Of a DNA stretch of 56,817 nucleotides, positions 15,440-23,717 are shown one piece after another. The notes below the pieces were generated by a model, which was given only the letters and a program-made list of their open reading frames with translations, was not told the origin of the DNA and made no database searches. Within the stretch, counting starts at the first letter, position 1, and each line of letters opens with the position of its first letter. Made by a program: the position numbers and the translations under genes. The stretch comes from Cellulomonas sp. IC4_254 (GTDB lineage: Bacteria; Actinomycetota; Actinomycetes; Actinomycetales; Cellulomonadaceae). The DNA is taken from the NCBI RefSeq assembly GCF_011603975.1, contig NZ_JAANNB010000002.1:1-56817 (forward strand), written 5' to 3'.

Positions 15440-18103
15440 GTGACACTCCTGCGCCGCCTGACAGCCACGGTGGTCGCCGCCGTCCTCGCCGGGACGGGGC
15501 TGGTCGCGGTCGCGCCGGCGGCCTCGGCCGCGGAGGAGGTCTACCCCGCGCCGGCCTCCGGGTCGTGGACGGTCGACGGCCGCGCGTACGGGCACGGCCG
15601 CGGCCTCTCGCAGTGGGGCGCCCAGGGCGCGGCGCTGCAGGGCCGCACGGCGGCGGAGATCCTCGCCTTCTACTACCCGGGGACCTCGACGGGCTCGATC
15701 TCCGGGCAGTACGTCAAGACCACGCTCGCGGCGTACGCGCCGTCGAGCACGGTGACCATCTGGAGCCCGGAGAACCGGAACATCCGGATGGGGCCGCTCA
15801 ACGGCGAGCAGGTCCTGTCGCCGGGCCGCTGGACGATCACCGTCTCCGGCCAGACGGTCACCGCGGTGAAGCGGACCATGGTGAACGGCCCGGTCGTCGA
15901 CACCCGGCAGTACACCGGCGTCCTGCGGCTGGAGTCGCAGAACGAGTACGGCATGGTCATCGCGAAGAACCAGACTGACACCACCGGCCGGTGGTACCGG
16001 GGCGACCTGCGGATCGAGCCGACCTCGGGCGTCGCGTTCAACGTGACCAACAGCCTCCCGATGGAGGACTACCTGCGCAGCGTGGTGCCGCGCGAGTCCC
16101 CGGCCTCGTGGCAGGCCGCGGCGCTCCAGGCCCAGGCCGTGGCCGCGCGCTCGTACGCGTGGTGGAAGGTCACCAACGGCCAGACCCTGTGCGACACCAC
16201 CACCTGCCAGGTCTACTACGGGCGCGGCGACGCGAACGCGGCCGGCTCGCTCACCACTTCCTACGAGGACAGCCGCACCGACGCCGCGATCGCCGCGACC
16301 GGCGGGCAGATCCGGCTGTGGAACGGCGCCGTCGCGTTCACCGAGTTCTCCTCGTCCAACGGCGGCTGGACCGCCGCGGGCTCCGTCCCGTACCAGGTGG
16401 CGAAGGCCGACCCCTGGACCGGCACCGCGCCCGGCGACACGGTCACCTCGTGGACCGCCGAGCTCACGGTGGCGCGCGTGGCGCAGTCCTGCCCGTCCGG
16501 CGGGACGCTGCGGAACCTGGTCGTGACGGGCCGCACCGGCAACGGGCCGCTCGGCGGCCGCATCTCCCAGGTCCGGCTCGAGTGCTCGACGGGCAACGCC
16601 ACCGTCAACAGCCCGGCGTTCGGCCTGCGCTCCAGCTGGTGGAAGCCGCGGGCGACCACCCCGGTGCTCGGCTCGGTCGCGGTGTCGGCCACCACGATCG
16701 ACCACGGCGGCCAGATGAGCATCGGCGTGACGCCGAACCTCGCGATGACCTGGGCGCTCACGGTCGTGGACCGCAGCACCAACCGCCAGGTGATCCGCAC
16801 GACCGGCAGCGCCCAGGCCGGGGTCCGGTTCAACGCGACCTGGTTCGGCACCTACGACGGCCGCACCGCCGCCGACCCGGTGTACGTCGGGCCGGGCAGC
16901 TACGCCCTGACGCTCGTCGGCACCGACGCCTCGGGGCGGACCTCGAACACGGTGTCCACCACGGTCACCGTCCGGCAGCCCGCGGACGCGGCCGCACCGC
17001 CGGCCGTCGCCCTGGTCGGGAACGGCGGGTACGTCCCGCTCACCCCCACCCGGCTGGTCGACACCCGCACGACGTTCCAGGCCCTCGGGTCCGGCAGCCG
17101 CGCCGAGGTGCCGGTCCTGGGCCGCGGCGGCGTGCCCGCGTCCGGCGTCACCGCCGTCGTGCTCAACGTGACGGCCGTGGGGACGAGCGTCGCGGGCCAC
17201 CTGCGGGTCTGGCCCGCGGGCGCCGCGATGCCCAACGCCTCGGTGCTGAACACCGCCCCCGGGCGCACCCAGGCCAGCCAGGTGACGGTCGGCGTGGGCG
17301 GCAACGGCTCCGTGAGCGTCTACAACGCCATCGGCACCACGCACTACCTGGTCGACGTGCTCGGCTACTACACCACCGACACCGCCGCGTCCGCCCGGTA
17401 CACCGCGATCGACCCGGTCCGGGCGATGGACTCCCGCTCGGGCGCCTCCGTGGCCCCGGGGACCACCCGCACCGTCGACGTCGCGGCGGCCCTCGGCGTC
17501 CCCGCCTCCTCGCTCAGCGCGGTCACCGTGAACGTCACCACCACGCGCGCCACCGGCAACGGCTACGTGGTCGCCTACGGCTCCGGCGCCCTGCCCTCGT
17601 CGTCGACGGTGAACCTCGTGGCCGGCGCGGACATCGCGAACCGCGCGGTCGTCCCGGTGGTCGGCGGCAAGATCACGGTCGCGGCGGCCGGCTCGTACAG
17701 CCACGTGCTGGTCGACGTCGTCGGCTGGTACGGCGTCCGCGGCGCGGCGACCGGCGCGCTGTTCACCCCGGTCCAGCCCTCCCGGGTCCTGGACACCCGC
17801 TCCGGCGCGCCGGTCGGGCCCGCGGGGCAGGTGCAGGCCACCGTCACCGGCGGCGCGGTCCCGGCGGACGCCACCGCCGTGGTCGGCACGGTCACGGCCG
17901 TGAACCACACCGCCCCGTGGACGCACCTGCGGGTGTGGCCGGCCGGGCGGCCGCTCACCGGCACCTCGGACCTCAACGCGACGCGCGGGTTCACCCAGGC
18001 GAACGCGGTCGTCGTCCGAGTGGGCGACGGGGGAGCGGTCCGGCTCTACAACGACCAGGGCAGCACGCACGTCGTGCTGGACGTGGCGGGGTACTTCCGC
18101 TGA
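15440..18103 (+). CDS. Secreted SpoIID/LytB-domain protein with three C-terminal repeats
   Basis: SpoIID proteins are lytic transglycosylases acting on peptidoglycan, best known from sporulation. This 887-residue protein has a signal peptide ending near ASA30. The SpoIID signature GHGRGLSQWGA follows, then LPMEDYLRSVVPRESP with the conserved Glu (Glu219) and AQAVAARSYAWW. An FlgD-like Ig domain (about 410-515) comes next, and three repeats of about 115 residues (525-887) with TRLVDTR and VDVLGYY-type motifs. The tail order is the same as in the amidase at 3547. Nothing else here suggests sporulation, so a vegetative wall role is inferred; many denuded-glycan-specific family members lack a stem-peptide partner. 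The GTG start places the signal peptide at residue 1. Confidence 0.88.
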   Translation: MTLLRRLTATVVAAVLAGTGLVAVAPAASAAEEVYPAPASGSWTVDGRAYGHGRGLSQWGAQGAALQGRTAAEILAFYYPGTSTGSISGQYVKTTLAAYAPSSTVTIWSPENRNIRMGPLNGEQVLSPGRWTITVSGQTVTAVKRTMVNGPVVDTRQYTGVLRLESQNEYGMVIAKNQTDTTGRWYRGDLRIEPTSGVAFNVTNSLPMEDYLRSVVPRESPASWQAAALQAQAVAARSYAWWKVTNGQTLCDTTTCQVYYGRGDANAAGSLTTSYEDSRTDAAIAATGGQIRLWNGAVAFTEFSSSNGGWTAAGSVPYQVAKADPWTGTAPGDTVTSWTAELTVARVAQSCPSGGTLRNLVVTGRTGNGPLGGRISQVRLECSTGNATVNSPAFGLRSSWWKPRATTPVLGSVAVSATTIDHGGQMSIGVTPNLAMTWALTVVDRSTNRQVIRTTGSAQAGVRFNATWFGTYDGRTAADPVYVGPGSYALTLVGTDASGRTSNTVSTTVTVRQPADAAAPPAVALVGNGGYVPLTPTRLVDTRTTFQALGSGSRAEVPVLGRGGVPASGVTAVVLNVTAVGTSVAGHLRVWPAGAAMPNASVLNTAPGRTQASQVTVGVGGNGSVSVYNAIGTTHYLVDVLGYYTTDTAASARYTAIDPVRAMDSRSGASVAPGTTRTVDVAAALGVPASSLSAVTVNVTTTRATGNGYVVAYGSGALPSSSTVNLVAGADIANRAVVPVVGGKITVAAAGSYSHVLVDVVGWYGVRGAATGALFTPVQPSRVLDTRSGAPVGPAGQVQATVTGGAVPADATAVVGTVTAVNHTAPWTHLRVWPAGRPLTGTSDLNATRGFTQANAVVVRVGDGGAVRLYNDQGSTHVVLDVAGYFR
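17011..18100 (+). repeat. Three tandem ~115-codon repeats in the SpoIID-type protein
   Basis: The units begin near YVPLTPTRLVDTR, IDPVRAMDSRSG and VQPSRVLDTRSG and end near VDVLGYY, VDVVGWY and LDVAGYF. They follow the same pattern as the amidase repeats. The stretch coding PNASVLNT plus DPGR/APGR is nearly identical between the first units of both proteins. Confidence 0.8.
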
Positions 18104-18131
18104 CCGGCGGGCGGCCCCGCCGCCCCCGGAC

Positions 18132-18177
18132 GCACGACGGGCCGGGAACCCCCGCGGGGGTTCCCGGCCCGTCGTGC
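18132..18177. terminator. Very strong bidirectional terminator hairpin
   Basis: A perfect palindrome of 46 nt (about 21-bp stem, minimal loop near 18154) lies between the convergent SpoIID-type gene and DUF2304 gene. This is the strongest hairpin seen in the window. Confidence 0.8.
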
Positions 18178-18183
18178 TCGCTC

Positions 18184-18585
18184 TCAGGCGGGCGGTGCGG
18201 GCGGCGGGGGCCGCACGTCGGCGTCGCCGCCCGGGCGCACGCCGCGGTCGCGCAGGTCCTCGACGTCGAGCCGCAGCAGCGCGATCTCCTCGGCCAGCGT
18301 GCGGGTCTCCTCCTCCAGCTGGGAGATCTCGACGCTGAACTGCACGCACACGATGAGCAGCACGACGCCGCTCACGAGGAACAGCAGGTTGACGGGCGTC
18401 TGCACGCCGAGCAGCCGGGCGAGCCAGGTCAGCACGGACGGCACGGCGCCGACCGCCACGACGGCCACGGCCAGCGCGATCCAGGCCGCCGCGTACTTCT
18501 CGCGGATCCGGCGGGAGCGCAGCAGGTAGCCGATGGTGCCGACGGTCACCGCGCACACGACCAGCGCGGTCAGGTAGCCGCTCAT
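18184..18585 (-). CDS. DUF2304 family small membrane protein
   Basis: A 133-residue protein with three hydrophobic segments (about 3-21, 33-57, 66-88). A cytosolic-looking coiled coil follows (QLEEETRTLAEEIALLRLDV) and then a Pro-rich end. This is the DUF2304 layout. Its ATG overlaps the stop of the GT2 upstream by 4 nt, so the two are made together. A second GT2-DUF2304 pair lies at 39270-40339. DUF2304 has no established function that I know of. A membrane partner of the GT2, for example anchoring it or moving its lipid-linked product, is inferred from the pairing. Confidence 0.85.
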   Translation of the reverse strand: MSGYLTALVVCAVTVGTIGYLLRSRRIREKYAAAWIALAVAVVAVGAVPSVLTWLARLLGVQTPVNLLFLVSGVVLLIVCVQFSVEISQLEEETRTLAEEIALLRLDVEDLRDRGVRPGGDADVRPPPPAPPA

Positions 18586-19364
18586 CCCTTGACCTCCGCC
18601 GCCGCGTGGAACCGCGCCCGGGCGGTGCGGTTGGACGGGCGGCTCAGGGCGATGCCGAGCGCGAGGACCGCGCGGCCGAGGAACACCGCCGCCTTCACGG
18701 GGCTGTGCGACGGCCGGCCGCCCTGGCGCTCGCGCATGGACACGGGCACCTGGGCGACGACGAGGCCGGCGCGGGCGGCGATCACGAGCGACTCCACGGT
18801 GTCGCCCAGGTACTCGGCGGGGTACTCGGACGCGAACAGCGGGACCGCGCGCGGGCCCGCGAGCTTGAAGCCCGACGTGGTGTCGGTCAGCCGGGTCCCG
18901 GTGACCCGGGACAGCACGCCGGCGAGCACGCGCATGGCGGCCCGGCGGGGGCCGCGCGCCGTGTAGGTGCCGGCGCCGGCGAACCGGGCGCCGATCACCA
19001 CGTCGGCGTCGTGCTCGCGCGCCGCGGCGAGCAGCTGCGGGATCGCGGCCGGGTCGTGCTGGCCGTCGGCGTCCAGCTGGACGACGGCGTCGTAGCGGTG
19101 CCGCAGGGCGTACTTGAAGCCCGCGCGCATCGCACCGCCGACGCCGAGGTTGATCGGCAGGTCGAGCACCGGCACCCCCTGGGCGCGGGCGACCTCCGCG
19201 GTGCGGTCGCGGGAGCCGTCGGAGACGACGACGACGTCCGTGGCGGACAGGGTGGGCTCGGCGGCGCAGACGGCCCGGATCTCGCGGAGGACGCCGGGAA
19301 GGGCGTCCTCCTCGTTCCAGGCCGGGATGACCACGAGCACGCGGTCGGGGCTCGGGGCTGACAC
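18582..19364 (-). CDS. GT2 glycosyltransferase, polyprenyl-phosphate sugar synthase type
   Basis: The 260-residue protein is a compact GT-A enzyme of the dolichol/polyprenyl-phosphate mannose synthase type. It has VVIPAWNEEDALPGVL, VVSDGSRDRT, the LPINLGVGGAMRAGF motif and the metal-binding VQLDADGQHDP. It lacks C-terminal membrane helices, which the coupled DUF2304 protein may provide. The GTG at 19364 is preceded by TACGCT 6 nt upstream, so this two-gene operon is probably leaderless. The sugar (mannose, glucose or other) and lipid acceptor are not readable. Confidence 0.87.
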   Translation of the reverse strand: MSAPSPDRVLVVIPAWNEEDALPGVLREIRAVCAAEPTLSATDVVVVSDGSRDRTAEVARAQGVPVLDLPINLGVGGAMRAGFKYALRHRYDAVVQLDADGQHDPAAIPQLLAAAREHDADVVIGARFAGAGTYTARGPRRAAMRVLAGVLSRVTGTRLTDTTSGFKLAGPRAVPLFASEYPAEYLGDTVESLVIAARAGLVVAQVPVSMRERQGGRPSHSPVKAAVFLGRAVLALGIALSRPSNRTARARFHAAAEVKG

Positions 19365-19370
19365 CCGAGC

Positions 19371-19376
19371 AGCGTA
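19371..19376 (-). promoter_or_regulatory. Leaderless -10 box for the GT2/DUF2304 operon
   Basis: TACGCT on the minus strand, 6 nt before the GTG at 19364. It separates this operon from the flippase gene upstream. Confidence 0.45.
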
Positions 19377-19409
19377 CTAGGCCGCCCGGGGGCCCGGGAC
19401 GAGATCGGG

Positions 19410-20885
19410 TCAGGCCGCGACGGCGCGGCGCGCGCGCAGCACCGGCAGGGCCGCCGCCGCGGCGCCGAGCAGGCCGACGACGACCAGGCAGGCCAGCGTG
19501 GTCCAGCGGCCGTCGACGACCCGGCTCACGGCGAACGACGCCGCACCGGTGCCGGCCGCGAGGGCGGCGGCGCCCAGCACCGCACGTCGACCGACCCAGG
19601 ACCCGGGCGCGACGAGGCCGCGCGACCCGCGCAGCAGGACGGCGAGCGCGGCCGCGGCGGCGAGGATCCCGGCGGCGGCGAGGCCGAGCATGCCGCCGAC
19701 CAGCGCGAGCGCCACGCCCGCGACGATCTTCACCGCGGCGTACACGACGTAGGACCGGGTCTCGATGCCGGGGCGGCCGGCGGCGCGCACCAGGACGGCG
19801 CGCGCGTTGCCGGCGAGCGAGACGACGAAGCCGGCGGCGAGCACCGCGGTGAGCGGCGTGATGAGGGACACCTCCGGGCCCAGCCACTCCGCGGCGGCGA
19901 ACGGCAGCACGCCGAGCGCCAGCGCGGCGAACGGCAGGACCAGCTTCAGCCAGCCCTGCTCGGCCCGGGCGCCGGCCTCCGGCAGCCCGGCCGGGTCGCG
20001 TCCGGCCTGCACGCTGAGCGAGGTGAACACCGGCGTCAGCAGCACGGTGGGCGCGAGGCACACCGCGGCCGTCAGGGGCGCCGAGGCGGAGACGCTCGCG
20101 AGCGCGGCGGTGGGCAGCAGGATCCCGGCCAGCACCACGTCGAGCTCGCGCTGGGCGACGAAGCCGAGGGCCGAGAGCTGGTTGCGCCACGAGTACGCCC
20201 AGAGCTCGCGGGTCTGCGCCCGGTCGGTGGGGCGGCGGACCTCGCGCAGCAGGTGCCGCCGGCACAGCACGACGCCGAGCAGCACGGCGACGCCGGCGTC
20301 GGCGAACGAGGCGAGCAGCAGGCCGGGCAGCCCCTGGTCGGTGACCAGCGCCCAGGCGATGCCGCCCGCGAGGACGGCGCGCGCGGTCAGCGACTGGACG
20401 GCCACCGCCACGAACCGGGAGTGCGCGGCCAGGTACGAGCTGAACGCGAGGGCGATCAGCTGCAGCACGGCGAGGGTGCCGGCGTGCCGGAACAGCAGCG
20501 CGGCGTCCGCGTGCACCGAGTCCGGGACCCGCACCACGGCCAGCACGCCCCGGGAGATCAGCGGGCCGAGGGCGACCACCAGCACCAGCAGCGCCCCGAG
20601 CACCAGCAGCACGGACGCGGTGATCCGGCCGCCCAGCCGCACGTCCTGCTGCCCGCGGGCCACGCCGTGGTAGCGCTGCATGATCCCGACCACGCCGAGG
20701 TCCGCCGTGAGCAGCAGGTTGATCGTCGTCATCATGAGCGCCCACGCGGCGTAGGCGGAGTCGCCCAGCCGGTCGAGCACCAGCGGCGTCGCGAGCAGCT
20801 GCACGCCGAGCGGCGCCATCCGCGCGACCGCCACCAGCAGCGCGTCGCGCCGGTAGGAGGTCGCCGGGGTGGTGGGGGTGGTCAC
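19410..20885 (-). CDS. Polysaccharide flippase (Wzx/MurJ-like superfamily)
   Basis: A 491-residue integral membrane protein with about 12-14 hydrophobic segments, typical of MOP-superfamily lipid-oligosaccharide flippases. The N-terminus (PLGVQLLATPLVLDRLG) and the TTINLLLTADLG segment match Wzx-like proteins. It is the last gene of a minus-strand operon with three GT2 genes and rmlC. Its GTG overlaps the GT2 stop by 4 nt. It probably moves the rhamnose-containing repeat unit built by those enzymes. A second flippase (30806) and Wzm/Wzt (7350) are also present, so several polymers or a multi-step assembly are likely. Confidence 0.85.
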   Translation of the reverse strand: MTTPTTPATSYRRDALLVAVARMAPLGVQLLATPLVLDRLGDSAYAAWALMMTTINLLLTADLGVVGIMQRYHGVARGQQDVRLGGRITASVLLVLGALLVLVVALGPLISRGVLAVVRVPDSVHADAALLFRHAGTLAVLQLIALAFSSYLAAHSRFVAVAVQSLTARAVLAGGIAWALVTDQGLPGLLLASFADAGVAVLLGVVLCRRHLLREVRRPTDRAQTRELWAYSWRNQLSALGFVAQRELDVVLAGILLPTAALASVSASAPLTAAVCLAPTVLLTPVFTSLSVQAGRDPAGLPEAGARAEQGWLKLVLPFAALALGVLPFAAAEWLGPEVSLITPLTAVLAAGFVVSLAGNARAVLVRAAGRPGIETRSYVVYAAVKIVAGVALALVGGMLGLAAAGILAAAAALAVLLRGSRGLVAPGSWVGRRAVLGAAALAAGTGAASFAVSRVVDGRWTTLACLVVVGLLGAAAAALPVLRARRAVAA

Positions 20886-21757
20886 GCGGCGCCCCCGGGG
20901 CGCATCGCGGGGTCGGTGCGCCCGGCCCAGCCGTCCCGTGCGCCGCGCGCGAGCGTCGCCAGCCGGCGCAGCCGCGGCGGCTCGAACAGCAGCACGGTCA
21001 GCGCGACGTAGGCCTGCAGCGCCGCGGAGGTCGCGACCCACGCGGGCTCGCGCCGCCAGTTCTCCCGCGTCAGCACGGTGCCGTTGCGCGCCGTCCAGTA
21101 CAGCCGCCAGGTGGCGTGCGCGGTCGAGCGCAGCCGCAGCGGGCCGACGCCGCGCCAGCGGGTCTCGCCGAGGCTGTGCGGGAGCCGGACGCGCGCGTCC
21201 TGGACCACGCGCCAGCCGGCGCGCCGCACCCGCAGGCAGAAGTCCTGGTCCACGCAGTCGACGAAGAAGTCCTCGCGGAACGGCCCGGCCGCGTCCAGCG
21301 CCGCCCGGCGCACGACCATCCCGGAGGTGATGACGACCGGCAGGTCGGCCACCTCGGGGCGGTGCGCGGCGCGCGGGTCGAGCGGGCGGTCCGCGGCGGC
21401 GTCCCACGGCACGGGTGCCGCGACGCCGACCCGCGGGTCGGCGGCCAGCCGGGCGGCGAGGCCCGCGACGAGCCCCGCGGGCACCACCGAGTCCTGGTCG
21501 AGCAGGAGCAGGTCGTCCTCGGGGCCGGCCTCGCGCACGCCCGCGTTCAGCGCGGCCGCCAGGCCGAGGTTCGTGCCGGGGCGCAGCAGCACGGCGTCGT
21601 CGGCGAGCCCGGGCAGGGTGTCGGCCCCCGGCTCGCCGGCCGGGGTGTTGTCCACCACGACGACCCGGTCGCACTGCCCGGCGGCCGAGCGGACCACGTC
21701 CGCCAGCCGGGCGTCCGGCCGGAACGCGGTGACGACCGCGGTGACGCCGGCGCTCAC
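20882..21757 (-). CDS. GT2 family glycosyltransferase (rhamnosyltransferase-like)
   Basis: The 291-residue protein starts VTAVVTAFRPD. It has VVVDNTPAGE, the NLGLAAALNAGVREA motif and LLLDQDSVVPAG, in which DQDS is characteristic of RfbF/RfbN-type rhamnosyltransferases. FVDCVDQDFCLRVRRAGW carries the acceptor-side acidic residues. Both ends overlap the neighbouring genes by 4 nt, placing it in the rmlC-GT2-GT2-GT2-flippase operon. Transfer of L-rhamnose from dTDP-rhamnose is favoured by the motif and by rmlC at the head of the operon, but was not tested. Confidence 0.86.
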   Translation of the reverse strand: MSAGVTAVVTAFRPDARLADVVRSAAGQCDRVVVVDNTPAGEPGADTLPGLADDAVLLRPGTNLGLAAALNAGVREAGPEDDLLLLDQDSVVPAGLVAGLAARLAADPRVGVAAPVPWDAAADRPLDPRAAHRPEVADLPVVITSGMVVRRAALDAAGPFREDFFVDCVDQDFCLRVRRAGWRVVQDARVRLPHSLGETRWRGVGPLRLRSTAHATWRLYWTARNGTVLTRENWRREPAWVATSAALQAYVALTVLLFEPPRLRRLATLARGARDGWAGRTDPAMRPGGAA

Positions 21758-22788
21758 AGGGCCCTCCGGGCGAGCCGCCACCACAGCCGCAGGACGCCCT
21801 GCACGGGCGCGGCGGCCGCGGGAAGCGGGAACTGGGCCGAGTCGAACGTGTCGGTCATGAGGTGCGCCAGGTCGCGGTCGGGGACCGTGCGGGACGCCTG
21901 CACCGTCCGGCGCCGGCGGGCGACCGCACCCGGGTGCCGCAGCACCCAGCCCCAGCCGCGCACCTTCTGCCGGCCCCAGCCCTGCGCGGTCGCGACCGCG
22001 AGCATCGCGACCTCGAACGCGAGCAGCGGCACCGCCAGCAGGGCGAGCGTCCGCGCCTGGTAGGTCGTGAGCACGAACAGCAGCCGGTTGCGCTCGAGCA
22101 GGTACATCTTGAGCGGCGAGCGGCTGAACTCGAAGTGGTGGACCGCGCTGGCCTCCGGCACGTACCGCACGGTGCGGCCGTGCTGCCAGGCCCGCCAGGA
22201 CAGCTCCAGGTCCTCCATGTAGGCGAAGAACTCCTCGGGGAACCCGCCGAGCTCGTCCCACAGGGCGCGGTCCACGGCCACCAGCGCGCCGCTGGCGGAC
22301 GCGACCTCGCGCCCGGTCGCGTGCGCGGACACGGGCTCCTCGAGGCCGCCGGCCCAGCACAGCCCGAGGACGTGCAGCGGGTTGCCGGCCGAGTTCACGC
22401 GCTCGGGGTCGGAGGCGAGCCGGACCAGGCCGCCCGCGACGCCCAGCCGCGGGTCGGCGGCGAGCGCCCCGACCAGCGTGGCGACGGCGTCCGGCGCGAC
22501 CACCGCGTCCGAGTTGACCAGGACGACCGGGCGCCCGGAGGTCGCCGCGGCGGCGGCGTTCATCCCGCCGGTGAAGCCCAGGTTGGTGCCCGGCACGATC
22601 AGCCGGACCCGGGGGTCGGGCGGCAGCGTGGCGACGGCGTCGGTGGTGCACCCGTTGTCCACCAGCACGACGCGGACGTCGACGCCCTCGGAGGCGAGCA
22701 CCGCGGCGACGGCCTCGTGCAGGTAGTGCTCGGGGCCGAACGCCAGCATCAGGACGTCGGCGGCCGGCGTGGTGGTCGGTTCGGTCAT
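21754..22788 (-). CDS. GT2 family glycosyltransferase
   Basis: The 344-residue protein has VLMLAFGPEHYLHEAV, VLVDNGCTTDA, PGTNLGFTGGMNAAA and VVLVNSDAVVAPD in the GT-A domain. It continues with FFAYMEDLELSWRAW and a C-terminal part containing a hydrophobic stretch around LALLAVPLLAFEVAMLAV. This resembles WbbL-type rhamnosyl/galactofuranosyl-related GT2 enzymes. The ATG at 22788 shares one base with the upstream stop (TGATG). Middle member of the rmlC-led operon. Donor unknown; dTDP-rhamnose is likely by context. Confidence 0.85.
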   Translation of the reverse strand: MTEPTTTPAADVLMLAFGPEHYLHEAVAAVLASEGVDVRVVLVDNGCTTDAVATLPPDPRVRLIVPGTNLGFTGGMNAAAAATSGRPVVLVNSDAVVAPDAVATLVGALAADPRLGVAGGLVRLASDPERVNSAGNPLHVLGLCWAGGLEEPVSAHATGREVASASGALVAVDRALWDELGGFPEEFFAYMEDLELSWRAWQHGRTVRYVPEASAVHHFEFSRSPLKMYLLERNRLLFVLTTYQARTLALLAVPLLAFEVAMLAVATAQGWGRQKVRGWGWVLRHPGAVARRRRTVQASRTVPDRDLAHLMTDTFDSAQFPLPAAAAPVQGVLRLWWRLARRAL

Positions 22789-23717
22789 CAGCCCTCCCGC
22801 AGCGCGCCCGTGCGCCCGCGCACGCCGTCGGCGAGGCCGCGCAGCAGCAGCCCCGCCCGGCGCGCGCGCGGGGCGACCGCGAGCACGTAGAACCCGGTGT
22901 ACTTGGTGATCCACGCGAGGTACCCGACCCGCCAGGCGACGGGCAGCAGGCCCGAGCGCACCAGCAGCACGGTGTTCCGCGCCATGTAGTAGTTCCGCAC
23001 GGGGGAGTGGATGTGCACGTCCCGCTCCCGCCCGGGGATGCGCTGCACCCGGTCGCCCAGCGCGTGGCCGAGCCGCGCGCCGACGACCCCGAACAGCCCG
23101 TAGCCGGCGCGGCGCGCACGCAGGCCCCACTCCAGGTCGATGTGGTCGATGAACCAGTCGGCGTTCATCGGCCCGACGGCGTCCAGCGCGTCGGCGTCCA
23201 CGAGGCAGCCGGACGCGATGAGGAACGTGGCCGGCACGAGCGCGCCGTCCTGCGCGGGCACCGTGGCGCGCCGCGGCCCCCAGCGGCGGTCGGAGAACAG
23301 CAGCGCGGCACCCGCGTTCCGCTCGTCCACCGTGACCGGGCCGACCGCCGCCACCGGCCCGTGCGCCGCGCGGGCGCGGGCCAGCCCGTCGACGAGCCGC
23401 TCGACCATGTCGGGGGCGGGGACGGAGTCCTGGTCGGACAGCAGCACCGCCCGGGCGCCGATCCCGCGGGCGCGGTCGATCCCGCGGTTCTGCGCCTCGG
23501 CGATGCCGAGGTTCGCGCCGAGCGCGAGCAGCTCGCCGCCGACGGCGTCGAGCTCGGCCCGCAGCGCCGCGACGGCGCCGTCGGCGCTGCCGTTGTCGAC
23601 CAGCACGACCCGGTCGACCTGCGGCGCGAGGGCGCGCAGCAGCACCGTCGTCGCCGCGACGTCGGGGTGGAAGGTGACGACGACCGCGACGACGCCGGCC
23701 GGCGCCGCGTCAGCCAC
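22788..23717 (-). CDS. GT2 family glycosyltransferase (rhamnosyltransferase-like)
   Basis: The 309-residue protein has VVAVVVTFHPDV, VVLVDNGSADGA, LGANLGIAEAQNRGIDRA and VLLSDQDSVPAPD, the DQDS form shared with rhamnosyltransferases. DWFIDHIDLEWGLRARRAGY and SPVRNYYMARNTVLLVR are also typical of RfbN-like proteins. The GTG at 23717 overlaps the rmlC stop by 8 nt. First glycosyltransferase after rmlC, so likely to use dTDP-L-rhamnose. Confidence 0.87.
   Translation of the reverse strand: MADAAPAGVVAVVVTFHPDVAATTVLLRALAPQVDRVVLVDNGSADGAVAALRAELDAVGGELLALGANLGIAEAQNRGIDRARGIGARAVLLSDQDSVPAPDMVERLVDGLARARAAHGPVAAVGPVTVDERNAGAALLFSDRRWGPRRATVPAQDGALVPATFLIASGCLVDADALDAVGPMNADWFIDHIDLEWGLRARRAGYGLFGVVGARLGHALGDRVQRIPGRERDVHIHSPVRNYYMARNTVLLVRSGLLPVAWRVGYLAWITKYTGFYVLAVAPRARRAGLLLRGLADGVRGRTGALREG

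Noticed and set aside
18132-18177. The long palindrome as a possible mobile element end or operator
   Set aside because: Its position between two convergent gene ends and the lack of a second copy or target duplication make a bidirectional terminator the simplest reading.
15395-18556. Long minus-strand open frame over the SpoIID-type gene
   Set aside because: It crosses the strong terminator hairpin and has no motif; a shadow of the plus-strand gene.
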